A stretch of 64,000 nucleotides of DNA from NCBI GenBank assembly GCA_914767715.1, contig OU612068.1, forward strand, positions 11,842,001-11,906,000. The letters are read 5' to 3'. This document shows, in pieces, positions 13,401 to 25,703 of this stretch. Within the stretch, counting starts at the first letter, position 1, and each line of letters starts with the position of its first letter. A model generated the notes under the pieces. It saw only the letters and a program-made list of their open reading frames with translations, searched no databases and was not told the origin of the DNA. A program made the translations under genes and the position numbers. Origin of the DNA: Membranipora membranacea. Its lineage: Eukaryota; Bryozoa; Gymnolaemata; Cheilostomatida; Membraniporidae.

Positions 13401-14049
13401 AACCTCATCAGTGTGTTGTTTGGTGAATAAAGCAGCAAAGTTGAATGAGAGCTGATGGGCCTAGGTTAACAAGCATCAACAACTTATCATCTTTGTGAGA
13501 TACATGGGGATTGGATTAGGTCCACAGACAGTTATTTTTCAACCTAGTTCCATTCCTTGTACACTAATTATGAAATGAATGGATCTCAAGTAAGCGATTC
13601 AGCCGATTGGCATGCGAAGTACTGTAGTAGTACGTTACAACAGGGAGAGTTCTCCCTGATTACAAGTACATAGATGAAGTCCACATATATATGTATAGGA
13701 ATAACATATTATATTCTTTGTTGTATCTGATTGTATTATATTGATCTGTTGTATCCCATTAAAAATGATAAGTATTAATTAAGATTTGGATTTGTTGTCA
13801 CAGTTTGTAATGAGGGTAGGTGAAGCTTGAAATTAACAAGTTAAGAATTCAATTTGGAAAAAAACTTACAGCATCTTCTACTGTTTCATCAAGCTCATTA
13901 CCAGCTGTGTCATTGAGGACTTCACTATCATCATGAGCTAAGCTATCCTGCTGCTCCTCTACTTCTGTATTGTCTTCAGCAGTTGTGTTTTCTCCATTCT
14001 CACTTTCTTGCAGGAGATCATCATTGGGCTCCTCATTGGGATCACTCAT
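10417..14049 (-). CDS. PABPN1: Nuclear poly(A)-binding protein PABPN1, complete (6 exons, 247 aa)
   Basis: Binds growing poly(A) tails in the nucleus, stimulates poly(A) polymerase and sets tail length. Exons on the minus strand: 14049-13870, 13068-12880, 12443-12337, 11349-11262, 10763-10621 and 10453-10417. All phases agree. Residues 1-60 are acidic ([14 protein letters not shown]...). Residues about 62-91 form the coiled coil ([19 protein letters not shown]). The single RRM starts at about residue 116 with RNP2 SIYVGN and includes RNP1 KGFAYVEF, followed by [14 protein letters not shown]. The C-terminus is RG-rich ([14 protein letters not shown]) and ends ASHYAPY, like the vertebrate SWYSPY end that serves self-association and nuclear import. 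There is no N-terminal alanine tract. The start codon opens a 60-codon exon that ends at a clear donor. Confidence 0.95.
11147..11198. mobile_element. Micro-palindrome element (38 bp, CAGGGA ends)
   Basis: The element at 11154-11191 begins CAGGGAATGTGGAACA and ends with TGTTCTACAC then ACTCCCTG. Flanking heptamers ATTTAAT and ATTAAAC match at 5 of 7 positions. It lies in PABPN1 intron 4. It is more decayed than its relatives, and the wider flanks (TTTAAT / ATTAAA) are themselves complementary. Confidence 0.45.
12168..12181. repeat. Poly-G tract in a PABPN1 intron
   Basis: A run of about 14 consecutive G on the plus strand, within the intron between exons 3 and 4 of PABPN1. On the sense (minus) strand it is a C run. 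Confidence 0.8.
13634..13665. mobile_element. Micro-palindrome element 3 (18 bp, the smallest)
   Basis: The element at 13641-13658 is CAGGGAGAGTTCTCCCTG, with TSD-like flanks GTTACAA (13634-13640) and ATTACAA (13659-13665), a 6/7 match. It lies in PABPN1 intron 1. It is essentially two abutting copies of the family terminus. Confidence 0.6.
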
Positions 14050-15799
14050 GGTGTTGTGTCTGTGTTGAAGTGTTAGTACTTTGAATAATCCTTACTTGTA
14101 GCTCCTGTTAATTAGTAGATGGCAGCAGAGTTTGGTTATATAATTGGATGAAAGTAACTCTTTGTATATATCTCAATATTTACAAGAAATTTTCCTTCTT
14201 TTAAATTGTAATAAAAAATATTATTTGACTCACTGTTATTTACTACGAGTACAACATACGTTTGTAAATAAAAGAAATCAATAGTTGTCTTTCCTTGTAT
14301 TTTATTATCCATGAGAAGAAAACTACAATTAGCACTTATGGACCAGTCCCCAACTCCCTAGGGCTGTGTGTCTCAAACTCCCGGCTACTGCAGCCCGGGA
14401 GGTGGGAGGGTATACCCCACTCTCTCTGCAGCAACATATTTGATAAGGCAGGCTAACAAACGATTAGAGGTGGTGGGGCCAGTACCCTGACCCTTCTTGT
14501 CATCCCCTGCATTCTTCATATCAGTCACGAATCCTCATCCCGCGATCAAATGAATGTAAAAAATATTATCTGGGATTGATTCCAGCCTTCTCTGGTCGAA
14601 TTATCTCAGGGCGCATGCACAATGCACAGAGAATGCTTTGGTCAACACCATTTCCTACTCAGTGAGCTAGCATATCTGAACATACCCTAGCCATTGTCAG
14701 TGAAATACGAAAGAGAAAAAATACTTGAGTTCTTTCATTTTTGGGCAAATTTTATTTACAAAGCGCACACCCAATAGTTAATACAATCTGTGGTGCACAA
14801 TGCAAATCGATCAGTCAGAAGCAGTCTCGTCTAACAGTATCAGGTGAAAATTGCAGAAACACTGCTACATGTTGAAACGGGGTCGGAGATTATTTAAATA
14901 ACAGTGATGAAACAAGGTTCTAAGACAAGATAGATCACATCAAAAAAAGAAGCCATTCCCATCCTAGTATCATATGCCGGCCATTTCAGAAAGATTCAAG
15001 ACTAGAGACAAAACATTAACCTTACATTGAATCATAGCACATAATAGAAGACTAAAAAATTGTTGATTAACTTGGATGCAATATGTCAAAGATTCAATGA
15101 GCGGAAAACTGGATACAACATGCTGTCATACGCAGACACAAGTCTTTTAGCTATGATACATGTTGTCAGGGTGCTATGGACCCTGATGCTGTTATGACAA
15201 AACTGTGATTGGATGGAACTTGGATAAATCAACTGGTTATATCATATTGAAGAAGCATTACTTGGCTTGCTGCACAATTTCATGGTTATACATTTAAGTT
15301 GATTGCAAAGCCCTTAAATGTGTATCAGAAGAAGTTCTCATAACTTAAAAAAATGAGAGCTTGAATCTATAAAACAGGCTCTTATTTGGAAAAATTATTT
15401 GGGAGATTTTTTTTGTACAAGTTGCATAATAAGAAAATTGTTTGTAAAGTACAAACATCAGATAGCAATTACAGTGACCTCTTATCCGTGGAACCGATGA
15501 GGATCTCAATTGCGGCTTGGTGTTTATACTGAATGAAAGCATTAATTTATGAATAGTCCATTAAAAAACTGCTGAGGATTTACGATTTTGGCACATATTT
15601 GAAAGCGTGCCATGTTATTAGCCTACGATGGGCAAAGTGATGATGACCTCTTAGCTGCAGGAAATTGTGTATTTTTTTTAGCCAGGCCACCTCTAATTGC
15701 CTATAGAGTGAGCTTGCAGTATTATTTTTCCAGGCAATACTATCTTATGCCGCCTCTCCGAGTGATTACCATAATAGTTGGCTATACCGGTATGATGTC
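14050..15799. other. Spacer between USP10 (3' end) and PABPN1 (5' end)
   Basis: The 1.75 kb between the USP10 stop and the PABPN1 start should contain the USP10 3' UTR and the PABPN1 promoter and 5' UTR. At 14340-14410 there is a stretch with CAACTCCCTAGGG and CTCAAACTCCCGG, reminiscent of the micro-palindrome ends but without a clean pair. I see no coding exon or RNA gene. Confidence 0.5.
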
Positions 15800-18700
15800 T
15801 CATTTAATGAGGACGCTATTGTGAGCACCAGATTTATTAGAGTTGCCAGCCCCTGACGTTGTGTTGCTGGCTGTGATGGTGTCCATGCGTTTGTAATATA
15901 ACAGATACGGCACACAGGGGTGTTTTACATCCAGTACATGTCTCTCTTCGATTGGAGCTACTGAGTTATCGTCAAACCTGACCCAGTTCCTAACGCCTAA
16001 GTGAAATAGATCCGTATGATAATGTCCACCTGTCGTTTTGGTTCCTGAATGATACTCCACTACGAAGAAAAATAGAAAATCTTGATAGGATATAATATAT
16101 GAAAATGACTTGCTGCAAGTGAGGTAACTGAGAAGTTCAATTGATTTGAATGCTGCACATAATTTGGAGTGTCTATGACAAAAAGTGTCCTAATGAAGTC
16201 AAAGTCTGACTAGGGTAACTTTATCATAGTTTGCATTTTTTGTAGATCAAGGATTGAGTTAATTTGTTTTTATTCTTCTACCAGCCCAATATTCTTTGGG
16301 AGAGGTCAAAATTAATGGAGTACTTGTAAGCCATATGTCATATATCACATACCTGCGAACAGCTTGTAAGATCTTTTCTCTTTTGGTAAATATTTGTTTC
16401 TAGCCTGTGGGGAGAAGAGGTCTAAAAAAGGAGAAGAACATCGATTAGAAATTATTTGATCATGCTACAGTCAGCTGTATTGACTATAGTCGATTGTTCC
16501 CGAACCCGAAAAATAGTCAATGATACAACGCAAAATAACAAGTGCCAGGAGTCCTATAGAGGTAAACAGGAGTTGGCTGCCCAAGATTAAAATGGTGATA
16601 GGATTATCTTCTTAAAATTAAGCAGTGTTCTGGGAGGTTCTACGATATAAACAATAAACAATGGTTATATGCTATTATGTGTGAAAAACATAGTGTGATG
16701 TATGGAAATTTTTATCTGGCACAATATGTCAGCTATATTTGCTGATTTACCAGACGGTCAAGCTGGCTTGAATGTAAGAAAATAATTCATGAGCCTTTAT
16801 TGGTGGGTACCTTTTTCAAACTCTAGAACAGTGCTGAAGTCCATAGTATGCAGGACTTTCTGTGATCCTCCGTGCTTGTCGTACACAAAGCACTTGAGGT
16901 GTAGGATGAGAACTGGGGGTAGACGCTCAAAGGTAAGTCTGCGGTGTGCGTCCGTCTCTTGTTTGGTTTGTTGACAGGTATAACCCTCTATAACTTCCTT
17001 ACTGACAAAAGCTCTCAGAGCCTCTTCCACCGTTGAGTTAGTCTAAAACAGAGTGGCACCATTACTCACTATATTGGGTTTGATTTTACCACCATAGAAA
17101 AGTATTCACCTGAATCTATCCATTGGAGATTTTCATGAGATAATGTTTGTTGGTAACTTGCAAGGCAGTAAACATGAATTCTTTCCCATGTCATGTGATT
17201 TCCTATTTTACTTCGGTGTGCGCAGAGTGAGTAACCAGACCATGCTCTCTCATCTCAGGAATAACATGTGTCTGAGACGGGATATTGACTGCAGCTGTAC
17301 TTAACTTATCATTTATAACTCTAATGTTGTTGTGGTAAGCAATCAGGTGTTGACAAGTATCAGCTTCATTGTATCGGGTTACTAACCATGCTATAGGGGC
17401 GACTAAACTCCATAGACAGTCAACAAAGGATTAGCGCAGGACACTTATTATCAGTGATAATAGTTTTCATAATGTTTGTACGATTGATTGCAATTCATAT
17501 CTTAGCGGGAATCCCCCATGTTTTGTATACAAGCTGCATAATGGTGTCAGGTAATATGACAGGAAGTTACACTTGCAAGTAGCTAGTAACAGCTTAGAGC
17601 TGGCACTTACAACAATACATGATAACTAATATAGAATGCATGGTATGCTATCACAAAAGTAAGCTAGGACTGTTAGTTTCAGTGTAAATAAAAAATATCA
17701 TCTAGTTCATCTAGTTCCAAATTCTCCCCTGAATGAATACATCACCTACCATTAGGTAAGATTTTGTGATGACATGACATACCTGCACATTGAGAGGTAC
17801 AGTGAAGAACGGTTCTAGTACAGTGGACTCCTTACTGCTGCTGCCAGTGGAGAGTGATGACCTGAGTAAACCTCCGAATATCTCAGATATAGGTGTCGTA
17901 TACTTATCAGCATTACTATGAGTTACTACCGATTTATTTTTAGGGCCGACTTGTTCCCAAGCTGCTCCATCATCATCAGACTCCTCCTGTGAGTGCTCAG
18001 AGTCTGAGGCGTGGACATCTCCATTACCATTGGGTAGTCCGTCTGGAAACACACGTATGTATCAAATTATCAAAGTGAGATGGAGTAAAGTACTCAGCTA
18101 TATAAGCTAGGCAATTACGCTTGTTTAGTTTTATAACACTTTTTCAATTCTTGATAATACGCTCAAATATTGCATATTCCTGTGTCAAAAGGAACTTTAT
18201 CCGAGTAGGTGTAACCTCACTTGATGCCCCCATTGGCCAAGATAATTCACATGGCGATAAACTGATAACTGACAACAGGTGCTAAAATCTGTCACTGATG
18301 CTTGCTCACAAAGTGATATAACATGACAAAAGGGCTCCACCAGACACACCAAGCTGGAGACACGGTGACTTAATAGTCAACCCGACCTGTGAGTTGTGCT
18401 AACTGATCCACAGTCTTAAACCATCACCCTCAATTTATTCACACATGGTCCACAGTTTAGTAGTCCAAACCACATCGATTTTATTGTGAGTGGAGTTCAC
18501 TGTATAGACATTTTGGTATCATTCACTAACCTGCTGAGAGTTTCTTTTGGTGCTGTTTGACAGCCTCCCCCATCTCTTCGTGGAGTTTATTCAGTAGGCA
18601 AGCGAGGAACTCCTCGGCGTCTTCCTGTTTGCCTCGGGCGAACATGTTCTCAGAGGTCTTCATGATAGGCAGTACATTATAAACACCCGACGGCTCAAAG

Positions 18701-21700
18701 GGGTCGCCAAGCTTCAGGTCCTTCTTCCTGTGTTTTCCTGGCTTATCTGAATGCTGTTTTTCATATTTCATTTCACTGAATTCATTGACAAACTCAACCC
18801 TGTAAAGAAATACAGCTATCAGTGTTCTGACATACTTTGGGCTCTCCTGTCATGGTCAAGATAAAAAATAATTAATTCTGATTAGCAACACCACTGGCTT
18901 AAGGTGGTCTCACTTGGGAATAGTTTTGTTTGTTGGTTGTGTTCTTGGTTACTTTTGTAACAACATCAACACAAATCAAATGCATGTTTATCAAAATTCC
19001 CTTTCATCAATTACGATTTTCAATGAAATGCTCCCTCAGCCGACATAAAAACCATCAACATTACGTTTTACTTACATTGCCTCCAGGACAGGAGTAGATG
19101 ATTTCTGATTGAGTGATAGGGGTGGATAGCTTGGTAGAGCCTTGAGGGCGTGATAGAACGGTGGACAGGCTAGTAGTGCCTGCAGTGTGGCGTTTACATA
19201 ACACCAGTTAACCTGATTGATGAGCCTCCTGGCCTGCAGTGATACAGCTGATGATTTAAGTTGGAACCTCGAGATAATGGCTACAACACAGATACAGAGA
19301 AAGTCAATAAAATATTCAATATATAATTTCAAAAAAGGCACTTTCCAACCTCACGTTTTAATACCCAGGGCTGTTCTCAAACCCCAAGCCCAAAAGGTAA
19401 TGGAATTATGTTTTTTTTAATCAGCACAATTCATAAACAGGTTGTAACAAGCAGATCAGTGTCATTTATGCAAACAAACATTATAATCAGGCTTGCATTC
19501 GGCTGAAGATAACAAAAAGCAAAACATATAATCTTGATGTGTGATATCAATGAACATAATACCTCCTGTGTCATCAGCAGGTCTGATAGGTTGTGAAGGC
19601 ATCTCGACAGGTCTGGAGCTAGGGGGTGTGACACCGCCAGCCTCTCCTCCTTGTCCAGGACTTGTGTTGGGAGCACCTGAAAACAGGTTTGCCCATAGCT
19701 TAGGAGCCGGCGCAGCCTGTGGAGGGGATGACAGGGGTGTAGTAGCTTGCTGTGCAGGAGGGGATGCTACTTCAGAAGGAGCAGCACTTGACGGGGTTGA
19801 GCTCACACCGTTAGTGATGACGGGCTCTTTATGAGGAGTAGGTTTCTTTGTAGAAGTATCTGTTTTGGAGTCTGTTTTCGATTGGACAGAAGAAGTGATT
19901 TGTGGGACTGGAGCTGGCTTAGCATGGTTCTCTGTTGGTTTCGGTCCTTTACTTCTGTTTTTGGTGTGACCTATTAAATAGATTGACAGTTCATTGTGAG
20001 TAAAATATGTACCAGTCCATTGGTGACAGTTCCCACTCAACAAAAAACACAAGGAAACAGATTATCTTATAGGTGTCAAGTATCTGGGCACTGAGTTATA
20101 TCAATTTACATCTTGAAGCATCGATGAGATTATTTGTCGTTGTAACACTTCTTCCCTAACAAAACCAAACTGTAATACATTTTTGAAAATTTACAAGAGC
20201 AATATCGTTTGCCCATATTCATCGTAGAAATACTCCGATATAGGTTGAGTATTTGTAATCAAGTACCTTTTAGCTTACTGGAAGGCAGTTGGACAGCTTC
20301 ATTGTTTCTCTTGCCAAACTCTAATCCATCGATGACAAAGCCAAAAGAAGTACCTTCCCCTGAGAAGGTAAATCCTCCTCCACCTCCTGACAATTCAGAG
20401 TCATCTACGGCAGGCACTATATTGGTACCAGCTGGCTGTGTGGTGGTGTTGGTAGGAGTCACCATTGGTTCTGGTTTAGACTGAGTGGAGGCGGAGACAG
20501 GATGGTCTTTGTCAAACGAGGGTGTAGGAAGTGCTGAGGGTTTATGAGTAGAGTTGATCTCAGCATGTTGAGGAACATCCGGTCTCTGCTCCTCTGACTG
20601 CCTCTGTAACCAATCAGTACGACATTGTCAAAAACCCAGGTAACAAAAAATAAATAACCCCAAGTTCCCAACCCCCTAAATTGGCATTATGATATGAAAA
20701 ATATTACGAATATGATTATATGATGCATTCTGACGAAAGTAAAAACCAAGACTGCTTGCCAAGATCATCATAGTGACGAAAACAAATATGTCAAAAACTT
20801 ACAGTCAGAAGTTTATATCTGGGTTGAGACGTGTTGATGTAATTGGATCCGTTCTGCACACCTCTGTTGTTTCTATGTGACGGGTGACGCCCGCCGTGCA
20901 TCACATTATGTGCCATAACTTGTTGCTGATCGTGGTTTGGTCCATTAACTGGATGTCCTGGCATACCTATCATGTTCACAGCAGGATCGGCAGCGACAGG
21001 ATGATGAAGATTACCCTGAGGACCGTATGAAGATGTCATAACATGAGGACCGCTACCCCGTGGTTTGCTGACCAGGTTAGGGTTCTGCTGCATTCCAGGA
21101 AAAGCCTGCATCTCAGTCACTGCTGATATCATTGGCACAAACTGCTGCTGCTCACTCGGAATTACTGGTCTCATCTAAAACAATAATGAACAGTTAATAA
21201 ATTATAAAAAAAACCAATCTATTTTATTTCAACAAATTTTTAGCAATATAGAATTTGTATATAAACAAGACTAACTCAACCACACACTCTAATATAAACG
21301 GGAGAAACTATCACATTTGTTTTTCATATATTACCTGATTACGATTTTGAAGCATTGCTGGGTTGTGAGGATAGTTGTTAGCAGTGCTGTACGAGAGATT
21401 GACACCTTGGTACATCTGAGACTGGTCTATTGGAGAGCCACCAGTCATCTGTACAGCTACAGGGCTAAGCTGGGCGTGTGCAGCCATACTATGCATAGGC
21501 TCTGGCTGTCTCAGGTGTGGTGGCTGGTTGGGAGCATGTTGAGGTAGTCCAGCGGACACAAGGTTCGGTGGTAACGTGAACCTAGATCCAGGCACAAACT
21601 CAGGGGCAGCGGCGTTCAATGCTGAAGCACGAAGCTAAAATCACCACAATAAGCATAGTCAAAACTGTCCAAGTTCAAATTAAACACAAACATTCACACA

Positions 21701-23391
21701 TCAGGTTGATAAAATTTGAAATAGGTTGATATAAGGGGGGAGAAATAGTGAGAAGTCACCATAGTTCTTACTTCCAACTTCTGTATGGTGACCTACTGAC
21801 AAATCATAGTGTAGTATTTATTATCATTACTCACCATATGAGGGGAGCTGGGATGGCCGACCATCATGTTTGGGTGCATGAGGGGTGAAAGTGTCTGAGA
21901 GAGACCAACTGATGATGTCTGCGGATCCACCATAAAGCCAGGCATAGCATGCTGTTGTGGAGGAGGCTGCATCATCTGGTTTTCTACATGGGCCATGCTT
22001 ACAACAACACCAGTTGGTGCCTGCTGTACCAGTGGTATCTGATGTCCATCACCAGATAATGGTACCATAGGTATAACATTGTCGCTTCCGCCATTGAACC
22101 CATCTTCGTACACACTATTCACTGAAGAAAAAAAAAGGATGACTACATGACTTCTTCTCATCTGATCCCCATAAGATGATGAAAAAAACCAAACCAAAAG
22201 TCTACTATTGATTGTTAGACAGCTGATTGAGGTACTTTGAAACACCAAGTCAAACTTGCAGATTTACAGAGACAGTGATGTAAATTAAGGCCAGCTATGA
22301 CAAAATGATCTGATCGGCATGTCAAACTCTTTATATGCCTTTAAATGTAATGCAAAGAGATTCAAATGCTGCAATGATCAACGGGTGAATCGTAATTTGG
22401 TTTCTCTATCCAGTGATTCTTCTGCAACTAACAAATTATTGATTCAACTCATTGGAAGCACTCCCCACCCTAAAAGGTCCTGTATGCTAAGGTTACACTA
22501 TAATTGTTGACACGAAAAGTCTTTCTCCTGCAATATTACTGCTATGTTATAAAATGTACTTACCAGACCGATCATTGACAGGGTCTTCTTTCTGAGTCAC
22601 TCCTTTACCAACATCAAATGGGAACTGTAAACAGTTAAGAGACATAAGCCATTGATCTTGATCATGTAGACACAATAAGGGTTTGAATGAAGGTTGAATC
22701 TCACTTTCTCATAAAATGTTAAAGTTGGCGAGAATTAAAAGCTTCAGAGCAAAAAAACTTAACTACTCAATGTGTTGGGGAAAAAAGTCAACAAGCAGTG
22801 AAAGTAACCAAAAGCCTATAGAGAATAAACTCTCAAAAGTCATTACAAGGAATCTTTTTTACGTCTTCGGCATTGTAGTGTTGCTTGCCGATCAACAACA
22901 ACAACAATCTACTCATTACTGCCCCAACTTGGCAATCCCAGGGGTAAAATGATGTTCCATCTCGTAGAATTAATAACACAGGAAATACTGAGAATCTACT
23001 TTTGATTAATTCAACTTCATCTTCATGTATTCTATAGACCTTTTCTATTTACCACTTGTCCTTCAAAACCTAACTCACCCAGAGTATGGGAATTAAGGGG
23101 GAGCAAACCTATCTTTTCAGCTAGCCAGTCAGAAAATATTACAAACTGTACTGAAAAAGTGCCTGGCAGCGATACAAGTACAAAAGCTATTACACCACCT
23201 AAGATCCTGAAAAAAAGTATATCAGTAGTCACAAAGGATTATATGGCGTATATCCTTGACCAAATATTCCAGTGCGCACTGAAGTAATGTATAAACATTT
23301 AACCTACCGTCACTTTCTCAGACGGAGTCGATAGTAGGCCTTTAATCCGCTTCAGATCATCTTCAGGCCAATCCCCATACTCAAACTCCAT
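15800..23391 (-). CDS. USP10: Ubiquitin carboxyl-terminal hydrolase 10, complete (13 exons, 1047 aa)
   Basis: Cytoplasmic deubiquitinase. In vertebrates it stabilises p53 and CFTR and, through G3BP, controls stress granules and ribosomal subunit turnover. Exons: 23391-23308, 22624-22564, 22121-21835, 21634-21335, 21174-20803, 20603-20267, 19970-19563, 19280-19076, 18799-18531, 18042-17783, 17042-16811, 16421-16353 and 16059-15800. All 12 phases agree. Residues 5-8 are YGDW, at the place of the G3BP-binding FGDF. Residues about 149-159 (LNAAAPEFVPG) form a PAM2 motif. A long Pro/Gln/Ser-rich linker ends in PKLWANLF. The USP domain starts near residue 630, with Cys box NQVNWCYVNATLQALLACPP (Cys643) and QEDAEEFLACLLNKLHEEM. 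The His box is TGGHYHTD (His974), followed by FDD. Human USP10 has 798 residues; here the linker is longer and about 25 residues follow the conserved YLLYYKR. The start gives the FGDF-like segment. A 5' UTR exon probably starts near 23440. Confidence 0.94.
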
Positions 23392-25703
23392 CTTCTATCA
23401 CTGCCCAGCAGTGGGATCTCAATCCATCAAGTTCTCTATAAAAGGAATCGATTTGATTAAGTCCCTATAGAGTCCACCAGTCTGTTACAATTGTTATGGT
23501 GACAAGACAGACTACGCCACGTCTGTCACAAATATATATCAGAAGGTGAGAAGCATCAACATCAAAAAGATTTACCTTTATAGATAGTAAGGCCTGGGCA
23601 TTTCTCTCCTGGGCTATTTTCAGTTCAATTTACCAATTACTCTTGCTAGGCAACATTATACCGTGAAATTAAAGTGAGTGAGATACCCCTGCCAATGGAC
23701 CCTTTCAGTTAATATAGTATAGAATAGCAGTAGAATAGGCCTATCTAGTATCTATGAGTTATGAGTCATCATCATCATTGCACACTCAATTAATTAATTA
23801 TCATGATCAATGCACATATATGTGATGATACTTTTCTTAGTAGTAAGTTAGTAGAACCTCAGGCCTACTTCACACTACATTTCTAACTCTTTGCCTGGTC
23901 TGAATTTTAATCCAAAGTATTCTTATTTATTCATTATTCATAACAACAACAAGCTCATCATCTTCTTTTTTTGACTCCACCATGAAACTTGGACTGTTGA
24001 GTATATTCAAATCTCAACTCATCATTCCATATGTTTCACAATAACTTCTCTGACTGATCATAAACAACATATGGTAAGTAAGGTTAAGTAATTTGAAGAA
24101 AAGAAAGGACTGAAGGGTAAGGAAAAAAAAAGGAGAAAATTACATCCTAACTTTTATCAGGGTTAGCATACCATTCTGATTGAAGATGCTGCTTCATGCT
24201 TACCTTAAACTCAGTCAAACAGACATCATAGCTGAAATTTACCACTAGCTTATTTTCCTTGATATCAGATCACCATTTTATTCCTCTAGTTCACTCAGTT
24301 TCACTTCAAGAAAAAAATGAAAAAATCAACATCATCATGCTTGTAGAAAAGGACCGGATCGCAGAAAGTGTTTTGCAGACAACTATTGGTCAATCATCTG
24401 TCATACGTCATATTTTGACAACACATTGCACGTGACAGTGAAAGTGTGAGTTGTCTGCTCATTTTTCCAGTCCAGCATGTAAACTTATAGCCAATCAGAT
24501 TATGTAGCATCAAATCTGAGAAAAAGGTACTGTAAGATTAGGGGAGAGGGGTTCACCTGTTTGCTTACCACAAGCGAATGTAACCTAAGATCAGTCATGT
24601 GACGAAGAGTGGTAAATTGGTCTTGTTGGAATTTTGTGTCACTTTCGTTTTGTAGATCCAACATTAAGTAACCACAGATTAAGTGACTATTCTACTCAAT
24701 CCATGCCATTCAATGGTAGGAACTATCTGTGACTCTACAAACTAAAGCATACAGAATCACTGGCTTACACAAGTATCCAACACGTGTGTAGTGTACCTAG
24801 CAGTCACTGGACTAGTTCTGCATGCGTAGCCGTAGCGGTAGGTTAAGCAATATATTACAAATTTACACACATTCATTCACATGTTATGTGTATGTAGTAT
24901 TGGAATCTAGATATAATACTTTTCGTAAACAGAAATAGAGTGCGGTTCGCAAGAGAATTCGTTACTTTTATGATGAACTTGTAGCTACCGTTTGTCTAGT
25001 TAGGCCTAGTAGCTATGATGCATATCTAACCCTTGCTCTCCGGTAATTGGTACCGCATGCGGACGCTGTGAGGTTTGAGATATCAGACTACTACTGCAAG
25101 TAGTGTATGGAATTGGAATGTGACGTTAGAACAGATTGTAGCATTTGCAATCTGACGTCTACGTCTAATAAATTAAAAAGTTATTAGATGATAATACGGA
25201 TTGATAAAAAAATAGTCTTGGATAATGGATCAGGTGGAGGTATACATTTATGCAGTTGTCACAGCCTCAAATCTTTCAGCTAATCTTTAGAATGAGCCTT
25301 TTGTATGTTACATAAATGGTGCGAGAATGTAGGACCTAATTCAAGGCTCGCTCTCATTTTTGAAAGACGCCCTAGCCTGTCTCTGAGTATACAACTTGTA
25401 CAACTTATACTGTGAATCAACGCAACACCAGCACCATATGCTCACACCTCATGCCTGCTAACTAGAGCCTGATTTGAATTGCCATGATTGCCCATTCAAA
25501 TTAATTTTTGTATTGTAAAGACGTCTATCTATTATTGCCTCTTTTATACCAAGATTTCCCACTCTTGTCCCTATTTATTGGTCCGTAGGTGAAGATTATA
25601 CCGGAACTAAATTTTGTTTTGTTTGCATAATTTCAGGCACTGGAAAGGACATTATTCCGCAAATCTTTCTCCTCAGTGTTAGTCGGCATTGGTGTAGCTT
25701 AAA
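23392..25703. other. Divergent intergenic region between USP10 and ACP-A
   Basis: This 2.3 kb separates the two start codons and should hold both promoters. An acceptor (aatttcag, ending at 25636) precedes the ACP-A ATG, so ACP-A has a spliced 5' UTR; ACP-B and ACP-C share this arrangement. I see no coding exon, RNA gene or clear mobile element. Confidence 0.5.

Noticed and set aside
16353-16404. Shorter USP10 exon starting at the CAG before GCTAGAAAC
   Set aside because: Using that acceptor puts a stop codon in frame after the preceding exon. The acceptor 17 bp upstream (exon start 16421) keeps the frame and restores the conserved DLFSPQARNK segment.
23032-23232. Extra USP10 exon on the minus strand between exons 1 and 2
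   Set aside because: The frame is hydrophobic and unlike USP10. Exon 1 (phase 0) joins directly to the exon at 22624, whose FPFDVGKG matches the vertebrate segment that follows the FGDF region.
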